Source of the DNA: Haloactinospora alba
GTDB taxonomy: Bacteria > Actinomycetota > Actinomycetes > Streptosporangiales > Streptosporangiaceae
Assembly (NCBI RefSeq): GCF_006717075.1
Contig: NZ_VFQC01000001.1
Span: 620,001 to 684,000 of the forward strand
Length of the DNA stretch: 64,000 nt
Direction of reading: 5' to 3'
Each line of letters starts with the position of its first letter. Positions within the stretch are counted from its first letter, which is position 1. The position numbers were made by a program, and so were the translations under genes. The notes under the pieces were generated by a model. That model made no database searches. It had not been told where the DNA came from and was given only the letters and a program-made list of their open reading frames with translations. This document shows positions 23,962 to 33,198 of this stretch, one piece after another.

Positions 23962-24333
23962 ATGACGGACGAGGCGGGAGGGAATCCGGACGAGATCCGC
24001 GGAGAGGCGGCGAACGCGGCCGAACTGGCCAATGCGATGACCGGGCTACGGGAAACGTTCACCGACATCATGGACGGCGTCCGCAAGGCCGCCGTGGAGG
24101 AGGAGTGCGCTGAGGGGTACAGCAAGTTCAAAGAGAAGTACCTGGATGACATCACCGATGTTGAGAACCATGGCATGGAACTGGCACGCAATCTGGATGC
24201 CGGCGGGGCAGAAATCGGTGCTACCGACGACGACACCAGTGATTCCTATGAAAGCCCCTGGCCAGGACTGAGTCGACCTGTCAACGGTCCTTCCGGAACT
24301 CCCACTCCGGCCAACGGCCGCACGGTCTACTGA
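23962..24333 (+). CDS. Small helical T7SS-associated protein
   Basis: 123 residues from ATG 23962 (AGGGGAGC upstream). Mostly helical: ELANAMTGLRETFTDIMDGV, then EEECAEGYSKFKEKYLDDIT and VENHGMELARNLDAGGAEIG, a hairpin like those of type VII secretion target (DUF2580/EspA-like) proteins, which lack the WxG motif. The tail PWPGLSRPVNGPSG resembles the RPVNG ending of the WXG100-type protein at 33916. It precedes the large AT-rich gene and may be its export partner. Confidence 0.6.
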   Translation: MTDEAGGNPDEIRGEAANAAELANAMTGLRETFTDIMDGVRKAAVEEECAEGYSKFKEKYLDDITDVENHGMELARNLDAGGAEIGATDDDTSDSYESPWPGLSRPVNGPSGTPTPANGRTVY

Positions 24334-24548
24334 CCTCTCCGGAAGTCAGCTTCTATGATTTCTGCGCATCGATCCCTACATAGATTCGGGTCACTCGGCC
24401 CGGGTAGGGTTTGAACCTGTTGCTGGGTAGGAGCCACTGATTCCTGAATCATTGCGCCGGGCTGGACATCCCGCCATCAGGCGCAGGAGCCACCACTGCT
24501 GACTTCAGGTGCGACAAATTGCATAACCTATTCCATAAGAAAGGGAAA
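24334..24548. other. Intergenic region before the large AT-rich gene
   Basis: About 215 bases without a gene. GC content begins to fall here. AAGAAAGGGAAA immediately before 24549 is the ribosome site of the next gene. No terminator or promoter is clear. Confidence 0.3.
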
Positions 24549-27125
24549 ATGCCGAAAGAAACAGAGCGTCTCGCGAACGCTAATTCCAAGGCGCTTTCGG
24601 AGTTCGATCTATCATTCTCACCGAAGGACACGGACGCTGATCCCGACGTGCTGCGCGACTGGGCCGAGGACATGAGTAACCTCTCCATGCGCATCCTCGG
24701 GCGCTCGGGTGACCTCGGTGGCGATTTCGACAAGACAGCAATCAATTATACGGAGGCGATCCAGTGGAAGGTCAAGGATCAGAGCAGTTACAATCGCTCC
24801 CTTTGGGAGGATTCGGCGTATGCGGTCAATTACTGCAAAGGCGAGACAAAATCATTCGCAGAAGAAGTGGAAAACTTCAAAAACGAAAGGGATGATCTAA
24901 TCGAAGAGTGGATTGAGAGTGTCAAGGCCGCGATAAACAAAAAAGAAGCGGAGGAGAAAGATGGTGATGACCCCGATTATCGAGGAGGGATTGTTACAGG
25001 AATTCCTCGCGAGTCTGTCGCGCAATCCCAACTGGAGAAGGATCTGAAAAATCTCCGAGAAAAAGACAAGAAAAATTGGGAAAATTTTATAGACGCAGCC
25101 GAGGAACATGGTTCGCGTCTTTCTGAAGGCCCCTCTCCGGAGAACGTCAAGCGTCTCGTCGATGAAGGGCATGTCGCATGGTCAGCGTACAATATTAAAG
25201 GAAAAGAAGCTCCTATACCTGTCTCGCCAGACAAGGCTCCCGAGCATGCGAAAGCCCTGGACCCCTATCTCGGAAAGGATGGAAAAGAACCTGACGCGCA
25301 GTACTATGCTGCCATCGCCACGCTGCAGGCGATAACTAATAAAGAAAATAAGATTTTAGAACATTCCAAGAATCATAAAAAATCTATTAAATATTTAGAA
25401 AAATTCTACTCTCAGCTCGAGGGGCAATCTCCTTCTTTAAAGCTCCCTCATTATCTCGCTGAAGACAAAAACCAAGTTCCTTCTTTGCAAACGTATGCAG
25501 ATGGAATATTAATTTTGTCCAACGAAGATTATGGAGGAGGAATAGAAAAACTTCCACAAAGTATTCAAAATGTTTCCATGGGACCAATGGCAGTACAAGA
25601 AAGAGATGATACATCCAGCTACTTTGAAGGAGAGTGGAAAAATGACATTCCTAGCTTCGGAAATCTTATGAGTGAGTCTACTGAAGCAATTGAGGGTGGA
25701 ACAGTATTTTCTACCTACACGACCCAAGCAATGGGGAGAGGTCTCGATAATGGAATTATCCCAGGAGGGGAAACAAAAGAAAATGACATAAGAAATATTC
25801 TCGATATGTCCCTTCGGAATGAAAATTCGAATAAAAATGTCCTTGAGAGTGGATCATTAGAATCCAATCCTCTATATGACCGTGAGAAAATTCTGTCTGG
25901 ACTATTCACTCACGAATGGAATGACGACGGAAAAACTGTAGCCGGACTCACCGATTGGATTTCTCGAGATGCTGGTGGGAATGAAGAGGAACAAGAACGT
26001 GCAGGACGGGCAGCTTACAATCTTATTGACGCGCTTACTGATGAAAATACTGACCTACCCGAAGAATTAAGGAACACAGGAGTGACAATTGAGGTAGAAT
26101 CTGAGAAATATGATGATAAGAAAGAAGTATCTGATGCGGCCTTCACTCAGGTGAATGGTGAACTTGGAGGAAGTCTCGCCAAAATATTCTTCTCCCGACT
26201 CGAAGATTTTACATTGAATGATGTGGTGGACGAGAAAAAAGGATTCGCAACCGTTAGGGATGTGAATGCAGAAAACCATCCTGATTTCAAAATTGGTGAC
26301 AAGGCAGTACATGCAGGTACAGAACAAAAAATAGGATTTGTTGAGTTGATTGCTCATAATAAAGATCTCGCCCCCAATATAATGACGAGTGTAGATATGA
26401 AAGAACGGGATCTTCTAGATAGTTATCTAAAGGGAGAAGGAGGAGAAGAATATACACCTCAGTCAGCTGCACGTCTCAGGGCGGTAGCAGATGAGGCTTT
26501 AATTAATTCTTTCGAAAAAAAGCTAGATAACGAAAATGAAGCGCGAGCTAAAGTTAAAGAACTATCTCTCAATTCTTATAATTCCATTACCGCTGGAGGG
26601 GGAGCTGCAGTAGGAATAGCTAATCCGCCGGCTGGTGCTGCTATAGCTGGAATTTCACAGCTACTCAGAGACCCCTTTACTGATTTCACAGAGTATGCAA
26701 TAAAGGAAGGAGAAAGTGGTGACTACAATAATGCAAAAGAAAAGATAGGAGATAAGTATATAACAGAGGAAGACATAGAAAAATTTACCATGGAGGATAG
26801 GACGCAAATGCAAGAACATGTATATATACAGTCCCTTCAATCTTTCCAAGAGCGAGACATATTAACCAAAGAAGATTTGGAAAAAAATAATATCTTAGAC
26901 AAGGAAGGAAATCTAGAAATATCCCCAGCAGGAACAACTGCAACTTTTGGAGCTATACGATCAGATATAATGGAAAATATTGGAAAAGAAAGTGCGGAAG
27001 ATCTAGGAAATAGAATAAAAAAGGAAGATGAAAATATGAAATCTGTTATAGATGAATATATATCCCAATACGAAAAACGTTATGATGGAACAGCGCTTAA
27101 GAAAAGTGAAGAAAATGAAGACTAA
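24549..27125 (+). CDS. Large AT-rich T7SS-associated protein (candidate effector)
   Basis: 858 residues from ATG 24549 (AAAGGGA upstream; TTG 24519 also in frame). Residues 1-130 form a helical ESX-like region (LRDWAEDMSNLSMRILGRSG, IQWKVKDQSSYNRSLWEDSA). The middle, with LPQSIQNVSMGPMAV, FGNLMSESTEAIEGGTVFST and YDREKILSGLFTHEWNDDGK, resembles the long TPR/DUF6571-type proteins of actinomycetes. A Gly/Ala hydrophobic segment (ITAGGGAAVGIANPPAGAAI) lies near 690. The 3' half is extremely AT-rich for this genome and contains at least nine TTA codons, so expression may need the rare bldA-type leucine tRNA. No catalytic motif is visible; the effector role comes from context. Confidence 0.6.
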   Translation: MPKETERLANANSKALSEFDLSFSPKDTDADPDVLRDWAEDMSNLSMRILGRSGDLGGDFDKTAINYTEAIQWKVKDQSSYNRSLWEDSAYAVNYCKGETKSFAEEVENFKNERDDLIEEWIESVKAAINKKEAEEKDGDDPDYRGGIVTGIPRESVAQSQLEKDLKNLREKDKKNWENFIDAAEEHGSRLSEGPSPENVKRLVDEGHVAWSAYNIKGKEAPIPVSPDKAPEHAKALDPYLGKDGKEPDAQYYAAIATLQAITNKENKILEHSKNHKKSIKYLEKFYSQLEGQSPSLKLPHYLAEDKNQVPSLQTYADGILILSNEDYGGGIEKLPQSIQNVSMGPMAVQERDDTSSYFEGEWKNDIPSFGNLMSESTEAIEGGTVFSTYTTQAMGRGLDNGIIPGGETKENDIRNILDMSLRNENSNKNVLESGSLESNPLYDREKILSGLFTHEWNDDGKTVAGLTDWISRDAGGNEEEQERAGRAAYNLIDALTDENTDLPEELRNTGVTIEVESEKYDDKKEVSDAAFTQVNGELGGSLAKIFFSRLEDFTLNDVVDEKKGFATVRDVNAENHPDFKIGDKAVHAGTEQKIGFVELIAHNKDLAPNIMTSVDMKERDLLDSYLKGEGGEEYTPQSAARLRAVADEALINSFEKKLDNENEARAKVKELSLNSYNSITAGGGAAVGIANPPAGAAIAGISQLLRDPFTDFTEYAIKEGESGDYNNAKEKIGDKYITEEDIEKFTMEDRTQMQEHVYIQSLQSFQERDILTKEDLEKNNILDKEGNLEISPAGTTATFGAIRSDIMENIGKESAEDLGNRIKKEDENMKSVIDEYISQYEKRYDGTALKKSEENED

Positions 27126-28362
27126 AATAACAATTAAGAAAAAAATGAAGAGGATTATGTTTTACATTTTTTTGGTTCTAGCACTTGTTCTAATTGTGCT
27201 AGAGGCATCTCATCATATAAGGATAGGTGATTTAGAGATAGCAAATGAAAGCTTTTACTCCTGGCCAGGAAATAAAAAACAAGCAGAAGAGATAATTCAT
27301 AAAGCAAAGAAAAAGGGATATGAAATAGAACGGATGGAAGCAGTTTACAGTGGATTTTTGATTGTCACTGACAATGGTGTCGCTCTTTTTAACGCCAAGA
27401 ACAAAATGGAGCAATGGTCGTACACATTTCCGGAATCCCCTGTGGCGGTAGAGACCACTCCTCTCGACAGAGAGTCGAACGGGGAACAATACATCGTCAT
27501 CTCTTTTGATACGGAGGGTCTTCTTGGGACAAGGTCGCGGACAGTTGCTCTGGATGCGGAGCACGGAGAGGTTTACAGCGACAACTCCTCGTACGGTTCT
27601 GACGAGTCTCCCGAGAAGAGAATAAAACTCACCACCTCTACAAGCATAATTTCCACACCCTCGGACAACCACATAGAGTCGTACTCGTTGGAGAGCAGCG
27701 AAAAGACATGGGAGTTTCACACACCTGATGGATGTGACGGAAAATTCACGAAAAAAGAACATCCTGAACGGAAGGTGGCAACGACAGAGGAATCTGTGAT
27801 CGTAGAATACGCCTGTAAGGATACAGATACAACTAGTATCGTGTCACTGGACTCCGAAGACGGGAGCAAAAAATGGGAGGATTCATGGAAAGGAAATGAT
27901 CTTCCTTCCCTATGGACAATGGAGGGGTTTTCTATACCGAGCATCGATCCTTGGAACGCGGAAACGGCTATCGCCCGCAACGAGCTGGGAGAGAGATACA
28001 CGGCGATAACAAAAACAGGGAGTGATTTTTCAATAGGGCCATGGAAGAAAACCCCTTCCTTGGATGATTATATAAAAAAACCGTTAGAAAACCCTGAAAC
28101 GACTCCGGAAAATGTTGTTATTGGATTCGGAGGAAAGATGACCGACGCAACGACCGCAGCTATAGCGCACGAGCTACTGAGAAAGGATATCATTGATATA
28201 GATGACCTCGCAAAGAATGACCTGACAATAAAACGAGAAGGAGAAGACTGGTTTCCCGAAACCAACGCCGGATTAAACGCGACAGGCAAAGGGCCTTGGA
28301 CGGGAGCTCACACCGGGATCATCAACAATGAGATTATTGATGATAAAATAAGGAAAAAATGA
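27115..28362 (+). CDS. Membrane-anchored PQQ-type propeller protein, AT-rich paralogue
   Basis: 415 residues from ATG 27115, overlapping the upstream gene by 11 bases (ATG 27145 is an alternative). One N-terminal membrane helix (MFYIFLVLALVLIVLEASHH), then a large outside domain with PQQ-like blade motifs: VYSGFLIVTDNGVALFNAKN, EQWSYTFPESPVAVETTPLD, ESYSLESSEKTWEFHTPDGC, VSLDSEDGSKKWEDSW. A C-terminal segment (TTAAIAHELLRKDIIDIDDL) is shared with the paralogue at 29134, which is otherwise GC-rich. Probably a surface partner of the large protein upstream. Base composition shifts from AT-rich at the 5' end towards the genome norm at the 3' end. Confidence 0.65.
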   Translation: MKTKITIKKKMKRIMFYIFLVLALVLIVLEASHHIRIGDLEIANESFYSWPGNKKQAEEIIHKAKKKGYEIERMEAVYSGFLIVTDNGVALFNAKNKMEQWSYTFPESPVAVETTPLDRESNGEQYIVISFDTEGLLGTRSRTVALDAEHGEVYSDNSSYGSDESPEKRIKLTTSTSIISTPSDNHIESYSLESSEKTWEFHTPDGCDGKFTKKEHPERKVATTEESVIVEYACKDTDTTSIVSLDSEDGSKKWEDSWKGNDLPSLWTMEGFSIPSIDPWNAETAIARNELGERYTAITKTGSDFSIGPWKKTPSLDDYIKKPLENPETTPENVVIGFGGKMTDATTAAIAHELLRKDIIDIDDLAKNDLTIKREGEDWFPETNAGLNATGKGPWTGAHTGIINNEIIDDKIRKK

Positions 28363-28373
28363 GATTCGCGTGT

Positions 28374-29035
28374 TTTCGGAGAATCTCTTGGTTGTTTCTA
28401 TCATGGTGGTATTGTGCATCCCAGTGGGTATAGAGGAAGTCTCGTGTTATCAGTCCGTGGAGCACGAAATACGGGAGAACTACGACGGGAATCTCCCACT
28501 ACGTGCGGAAAACCTCGCCGAAGTACGCGACATGCTGGACCAACAGTGATATGACAGCGCCATCAACATCATCCCGCCACGAGCGGAACTATGGCGACCA
28601 CGGACACCAAGGGCATCTCCCTCCACCCCCACTGTCTCTACACTATCTTGGGAGAGTATGTCGCCGTCTCCGCCATCCCTATCGGCCGGTTTCCCGTTGA
28701 CAGCGAAGACGAGCAGCGCGTCGTAATCGCCAATACCACTAACAACTTCCTCGGAATACGCCTATACACCGTCATCCTCAATCCCAACAACGGAAATATA
28801 GAAAGTACTGCTACGACTGAGAAGATCACCTCATCTAAGAACTACAGCGCAACACTGCGTGTTCGCCACTTACACCTGTCCGGAGGACAACAAGAACCAC
28901 CTCACTTCCCGCGATGCCACCACCGGAACCGAAGAATGGAATTGAGACTCTGGTTTCCGTTCCGGCGAAGCCTTTGCCAAACTCGACACTCGCACCCTCC
29001 GATCCCGCCACCCGAATAATCCAGGAAAAGCAAAA
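28374..29035 (+). pseudogene. Decayed third propeller paralogue
   Basis: Fragments in several frames line up in order with the intact paralogue at 29134. From GTG 28374: VVLCIPVGIEEVSCYQSVEH, EIRENYDGNLPLRAENLAEV then a stop after DQQ, matching its membrane helix and EHEIAAEPDDPLTVASSAQL region. From 28591: IPIGRFPVDSEDEQRVVIAN then FLGIRLYTVILNPNNGNIES, matching its TPLDTTTRHDPRQRVVLTHD and LLGSRGHTVSLDVLTGEETH. Near 28860: TYTCPEDNKNHLTSRDATTG matching AWQCPQDERAMAVSLDAATG. Internal parts are missing and frames are broken, so this is a pseudogene. Confidence 0.75.
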
Positions 29036-29133
29036 AGACGAGAACAAATCAGTCGGTAAGGAGATGACACTGGATGATTTCGAGATTTTTTGTGTTTTTC
29101 GAGGGAAGAGTTGCCGGATAGGTGTGTTCTCTG

Positions 29134-30363
29134 ATGCGTAGGTGGATTCTCGCCGGTGGGGCGATCGTGCTGTGTATCGTGGTCGGTGTGGTGCTGCTCG
29201 CCGTGGAGGCGCATCTGCGCCAAGTCCCCCGCGAGCACGAGATCGCCGCCGAGCCGGATGATCCGCTGACGGTCGCCAGCTCCGCCCAACTGGACCGCGC
29301 CCGCACGAGCCTGGAAGAGGCCGGCAAGGGCCCGGTGGAGGAGATGCTGCCCAGCGTGGGCGGAGCCATCGCGGTCCTGCCGGACGGGGTCGTGGCCCTG
29401 GACCCCGAGACCGGGAAACAACGCTGGTCCTATCGCCTGGCCGGCACCGGCATCGCCGCCGGGCTCACCCCGCTGGACACCACCACCCGACACGACCCCC
29501 GACAGCGGGTGGTCCTCACCCACGACACCCCGAGCCTGCTGGGCAGCCGCGGCCACACGGTGAGCCTGGACGTCCTCACCGGCGAGGAGACCCACTCCGC
29601 CTGGCACACCCCCCAGGACGCCCCCACCACACGGGTGCGCCTGCTGACCCAAGACACCTGGGTCATGCACCGCAACAACCGCACCGTGGAGGCCTTCTCC
29701 CTGCAGACCGGCGACTCGGCCTGGCAGTACCAGCCGCCCGCCGGGTGCGAGATCGCCATGCCCACCGGCAAGGACCCCGCCAGCGGGGTGGGCACCCTGC
29801 AAAGCCAGGTCGTCGTCGCCTGGCAGTGCCCCCAGGACGAGCGCGCGATGGCCGTGTCCCTGGACGCCGCCACCGGCGAGAAACAATGGGTAGAAGATCA
29901 GGTCGCGGGCAACAGGGAGGGCCGCCCCGTGGTGCGCACCATGGACGCCACCGCGCTGGTCGACACCGGCCGCCCGCACGCCGCCCGCGCCATCGCCGAC
30001 GGCACGGTAGGCCCCTATTACGTGCTACTGGACGAGGAAGGCGCGTTCACCCGGGACCTGTGGCGGGGAGACACCTCCGGGCTGCGTGCCTACGTGCAGG
30101 CCCCGGCCTCGGCCCCGCCCAGCTCCTCGGACCGGCCCGACGTCGTCGTGGGCCACTCCGACGAGGTGCGCTACTCCCTGCGCCTGCACATCATCGCCGA
30201 ACTGCTGGACCAGGGCGTGCTCGCCCCCGAGGACGTTCCCGACTACCTGTGGCAGCAGGACACCGGAGGCGAGGCCCGGCTCGTGGAGAACCGCACCGGA
30301 GCCCGCGTCACCCTCGCAGCCATCAAACACGCCCTCACCAGCAACGAGGAACCCAACAGCTAA
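29134..30363 (+). CDS. Membrane-anchored PQQ-type propeller protein, GC-rich paralogue
   Basis: 409 residues from ATG 29134 (GTG 29122 also in frame). One N-terminal membrane helix (ILAGGAIVLCIVVGVVLLAV), then blades: GAIAVLPDGVVALDPETGKQ-RWSYRLAG, GSRGHTVSLDVLTGEETHSA, VEAFSLQTGDSAWQYQPPAG, MAVSLDAATGEKQW. The C terminus (YSLRLHIIAELLDQGVLAPE, DVPDYLWQQDTGGEARLVEN) matches the AT-rich paralogue. It differs sharply in base composition from that copy, so the two were acquired separately or one has drifted. Likely an extracellular scaffold tied to T7SS. Confidence 0.72.
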   Translation: MRRWILAGGAIVLCIVVGVVLLAVEAHLRQVPREHEIAAEPDDPLTVASSAQLDRARTSLEEAGKGPVEEMLPSVGGAIAVLPDGVVALDPETGKQRWSYRLAGTGIAAGLTPLDTTTRHDPRQRVVLTHDTPSLLGSRGHTVSLDVLTGEETHSAWHTPQDAPTTRVRLLTQDTWVMHRNNRTVEAFSLQTGDSAWQYQPPAGCEIAMPTGKDPASGVGTLQSQVVVAWQCPQDERAMAVSLDAATGEKQWVEDQVAGNREGRPVVRTMDATALVDTGRPHAARAIADGTVGPYYVLLDEEGAFTRDLWRGDTSGLRAYVQAPASAPPSSSDRPDVVVGHSDEVRYSLRLHIIAELLDQGVLAPEDVPDYLWQQDTGGEARLVENRTGARVTLAAIKHALTSNEEPNS

Positions 30364-30684
30364 CCCCCGCACCGGGTGTGCCAACCCAACACCACCCTTC
30401 CGAGATGAGGGAAGGCGCCCGAGCCGCGAACACCGCACCCACTACACGCCGCCGATGCGCTGAACAGGATCAACATAGTAGACAACGAGCACGCGCGGAT
30501 ATCCGGAACCCGTTGAGTACCGAAAGTTTCGCGTGGAGTCCGAAAGAAACCAACCTTTATTGATAGTCAGGATATCCTAGGGATGGCCGAGTTGTAGCAC
30601 GAGATATTCAGACTAGAGGAAAGAAAATAGTGAAAAGGCGTGCATGGCATAGATTAAAGTTTTGTGAAAATAGAAATTTGATAT
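30364..30684. other. Intergenic region with a possible alternative start
   Basis: About 320 bases. AT-rich from 30540. A GTG at 30630 has a good AGAGGAAAG site and opens VKRRAWHRLKFCENRNLIYE, but that frame soon differs from the membrane-protein frame starting at 30685. A frameshift would join them. Otherwise nothing supported. Confidence 0.3.
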
Positions 30685-31125
30685 ATGAATGTGTCTTCAT
30701 GTTGGATTCGTTCTGCGTGGGCGGTGGCTGGCGCATTGCTCTCGCTATCTGGAGCAATTCTCGTCTGTTGGCTCCTGGCTTCCTCGCCTCCAGGGTATGT
30801 TCCGCATGGTTCGTGGGACAGCGATACGGGAGAGATTACGGGAGAAACGCTCGAGTGTGGAGCTCCGATTTCCGGTCCCGCGGAATACGATTTTAAAAGT
30901 TGGGATTCGGGAAACGGCATCATGGGGGGAAACCATAATTCGACGAACAACTTCTGCGACGCTCAGTGCACTGAGCGTGTCTCATGGGCGGTCCTGGCGG
31001 CGTTGCCGACCGGCGTGATCGCCGTGGTGACGATACTGCGGTGGCCGAGGGAGTTGAGGGAGCTGTTCACCAACGACGATCCGGTGAACAACGCCCCTCG
31101 GTGGCGGGGACCGGGAGTGGAGTGA
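30685..31125 (+). CDS. Small membrane protein, two helices
   Basis: 146 residues from ATG 30685. First helix SAWAVAGALLSLSGAILVCW, an outside loop of about 55 residues with four cysteines (LECGAP, NNFCDAQCTE) that could form disulfides, second helix SWAVLAALPTGVIAVVTILR, and a cytoplasmic tail. No strong ribosome site precedes 30685; a GTG at 30630 in another frame has one, so the start or frame may be wrong. No family recognised. It lies between the propeller genes and the kinase-like gene. Confidence 0.55.
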   Translation: MNVSSCWIRSAWAVAGALLSLSGAILVCWLLASSPPGYVPHGSWDSDTGEITGETLECGAPISGPAEYDFKSWDSGNGIMGGNHNSTNNFCDAQCTERVSWAVLAALPTGVIAVVTILRWPRELRELFTNDDPVNNAPRWRGPGVE

Positions 31126-31176
31126 GGCGTTCCGGTAGTTCTCTTCCGTTCCCCGAGAGGAGCACCACCGGACTGT

Positions 31177-33093
31177 CTATTCTCCCTCGTCGGCATTCCC
31201 GGAGTCCGGAGAAGCGGATGGCTCCTCCGCTCCCTCCTCGTCGCCGCTGTTTCCGTTCTCCTCGCCGTCGCCACTGTCCCCACCGCTGTCGGCGTCCTCG
31301 CTTTCCTCTTCCTGTTCCTCGCGTTCCTGCTGTGCTTCGGCCCGGGCCGCGGCGCGGTTCGTGCACACCTCGGAAGCCGGGGTGGCGGTTCCGTCGACAG
31401 CGATGACAGTGAAGCAGTACTCCGCCCGGCTGTCGGGAGTGTCGGCCTGGGCGGTCTCCACGCCGGCCCCGGTGGTGGTCATCGTGCGGGGCTCCCCGCC
31501 TTCCACCGAACCCAGGATGTAGTAACTGGCCGCACCACCGGACTGGTCGGCCCAGTGCAACTGGACACTGTTGCCGTTGTCCGTGATCCAGACGTTGGAG
31601 GCTGCAGGAACTTCGCCAGTGGGTGAGGTATCAGGGGAAGGTTCCTTCTCCCGGGACGCGCTTCCGTTCTTCTCCTGGTCCTTCTGCTGCGAGTCACCGC
31701 TTTCCGCGTCGGGATCCTCGGACTTCTGCTTGTCGGGGTCCGACTCGGAAGCCTCGGCGCGCATGTCGCCGACATCCGGGTCGAAGCGCACCGTCGCCAG
31801 CACACCAGTGGCGCTGGTGAGTACGGTGACGGACACCACCGCCGCCGCGATGTGCAGGTGACGCCGCCACCGCGGCCGTTCCGGTGGGGCGGCGGGGGAG
31901 TGCTGCTCTTGTCCACCGGGTGCTGACTGCGGAAGCCGGGGAAGGGAGTCGTCCGCCGTTCCGGACCACCCGTCCAGCAGTAGCCACCAGTCGGGGATCT
32001 CCGCGCCCCCGGACGGAACATTCGAGTGGGCGGCCTGCGACTCGGGTGTGCCCTCCTCCGCGGGTGCCGCGGTTTCCTCCGCCGGGGCTTCCTCCCGGCG
32101 GGCCGCCGGTGGCGCCGCTGCCGGGGGCTCCTGTTCCCGCGCCTCATTGGCCTGGGCACGTTGCCGCATGCCCTGGCGTGCCTGCATGCGCGCGGTGGAA
32201 CGGTCGTATGGCTGGGTCGCCTTCCCGTCCAGTGGCGGCTCGGAGACGGACTCCACGGGAGTGGTCGGCTGCTCGGGTGGTTGCGCCAGCCGTGCCTGTT
32301 CCAGGTCCGCGGCGAAGTCCGCGGCCCCGGGGTAGCGGTCGGCGGGATTCTTCGCCAGCGCCCGGGCGAGAACGGCGTTGAACGGGGTGGGGACGTCGGC
32401 GCGCGGGACCGGCGGGACGGCGGCGGTGAGGACACGCTGCATGTACTCGCGTGGCGGCACCATCGTGCCGTCCCCGCTGGCGTACGGTGTCCGGCCGGCC
32501 AGCAGGGTCCACAGGGTGGAGGCGAGCTGGTACACGTCGGAGGACGCCGATCCCGGCTCGCCGCGCAGCACCTCCGGCGGGGCGTGGAGCATGGCCTCGG
32601 AACCCTGCAGGATCTGCGGCGGTGGGCTCCCCGGCGCGTCCACCGTCCCGAAGTCGGTCAGCACCGCGGTGGTGCCGGTACGCAGGATGTTCCCGGGCAC
32701 GACCTCGTTGTGCAGCAGGTGCTGGTTGTGCAGCGCCGCCAGGGCGGAGGCGACCGCCCGGCCCACCGCCGCGGCCTCCCGCAGGCCCCGTCGTCCTTCC
32801 CTGCCCAGGATCTGGGCGTAGGAACCGTCCGGACAGAACGGCATGACGATGTAGGGTTCGCCGCCCGCGGTGCGGCCCGCGTCGAGGAGCGGCACCACAC
32901 CGGGGGCGCCTCCCAGGTCCCGCAGGGCGGCCAGTTCGGTGAAACCGGCGGCGTCGCCCATTACCTTCAGCGCTACCGCCGCGTCGGTGCTGGTGCGAAC
33001 CGCTCGGTAGATCTGGGCGTTGCGGCCGCGGTAGGCCACAGTCAGGGAATGAATCCCCGCGATTCCGCCGGCCGCGTTCTCCGGACCGGACAT
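31177..33093 (-). CDS. Kinase-like membrane protein with fibronectin type III domain
   Basis: 638 residues from ATG 33093 (GGGGGGAC upstream; ATG 33132 also in frame). Residues 15-280 are a Ser/Thr-kinase fold: Lys43 in VALKVMGD, DFG at 147-149, APPE at 171-174, SDVYQLASTLWTLLAGRTPY. The catalytic loop is HNEVVPGN (128-135) instead of HRDxKxxN, so the catalytic Asp is Glu and the Lys is Val; it may be a pseudokinase. A Pro/Ala/Glu linker follows, a membrane helix near 411-435 (AAAVVSVTVLTSATGVLATV), then a fibronectin type III domain near 500-580 (VWITDNGNSVQLHWADQSGG, AEYCFTVIAVDGTATPASEV) and a Glu/Ser-rich end outside. It sits at the head of the T7SS genes. EssB of firmicute T7SS also has a pseudokinase fold, an interesting parallel but not homology shown here. 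Confidence 0.82.
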   Translation of the reverse strand: MSGPENAAGGIAGIHSLTVAYRGRNAQIYRAVRTSTDAAVALKVMGDAAGFTELAALRDLGGAPGVVPLLDAGRTAGGEPYIVMPFCPDGSYAQILGREGRRGLREAAAVGRAVASALAALHNQHLLHNEVVPGNILRTGTTAVLTDFGTVDAPGSPPPQILQGSEAMLHAPPEVLRGEPGSASSDVYQLASTLWTLLAGRTPYASGDGTMVPPREYMQRVLTAAVPPVPRADVPTPFNAVLARALAKNPADRYPGAADFAADLEQARLAQPPEQPTTPVESVSEPPLDGKATQPYDRSTARMQARQGMRQRAQANEAREQEPPAAAPPAARREEAPAEETAAPAEEGTPESQAAHSNVPSGGAEIPDWWLLLDGWSGTADDSLPRLPQSAPGGQEQHSPAAPPERPRWRRHLHIAAAVVSVTVLTSATGVLATVRFDPDVGDMRAEASESDPDKQKSEDPDAESGDSQQKDQEKNGSASREKEPSPDTSPTGEVPAASNVWITDNGNSVQLHWADQSGGAASYYILGSVEGGEPRTMTTTGAGVETAQADTPDSRAEYCFTVIAVDGTATPASEVCTNRAAARAEAQQEREEQEEESEDADSGGDSGDGEENGNSGDEEGAEEPSASPDSGNADEGE

Positions 33094-33198
33094 GCCCGTC
33101 CCCCCGTTGTGACGTGTCGTTGTGTGTGGCATGCGGCTGACGGCGGGCCGGGCCGTCTGGTTTCCCCCGAGCGGAGGAGGGAACGGCCCGGCCCGCCG

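Noticed and set aside
30560..30640. Possible tRNA-like sequence near GGATGGCCGAG
   Set aside because: No cloverleaf could be formed and no TTC loop follows.
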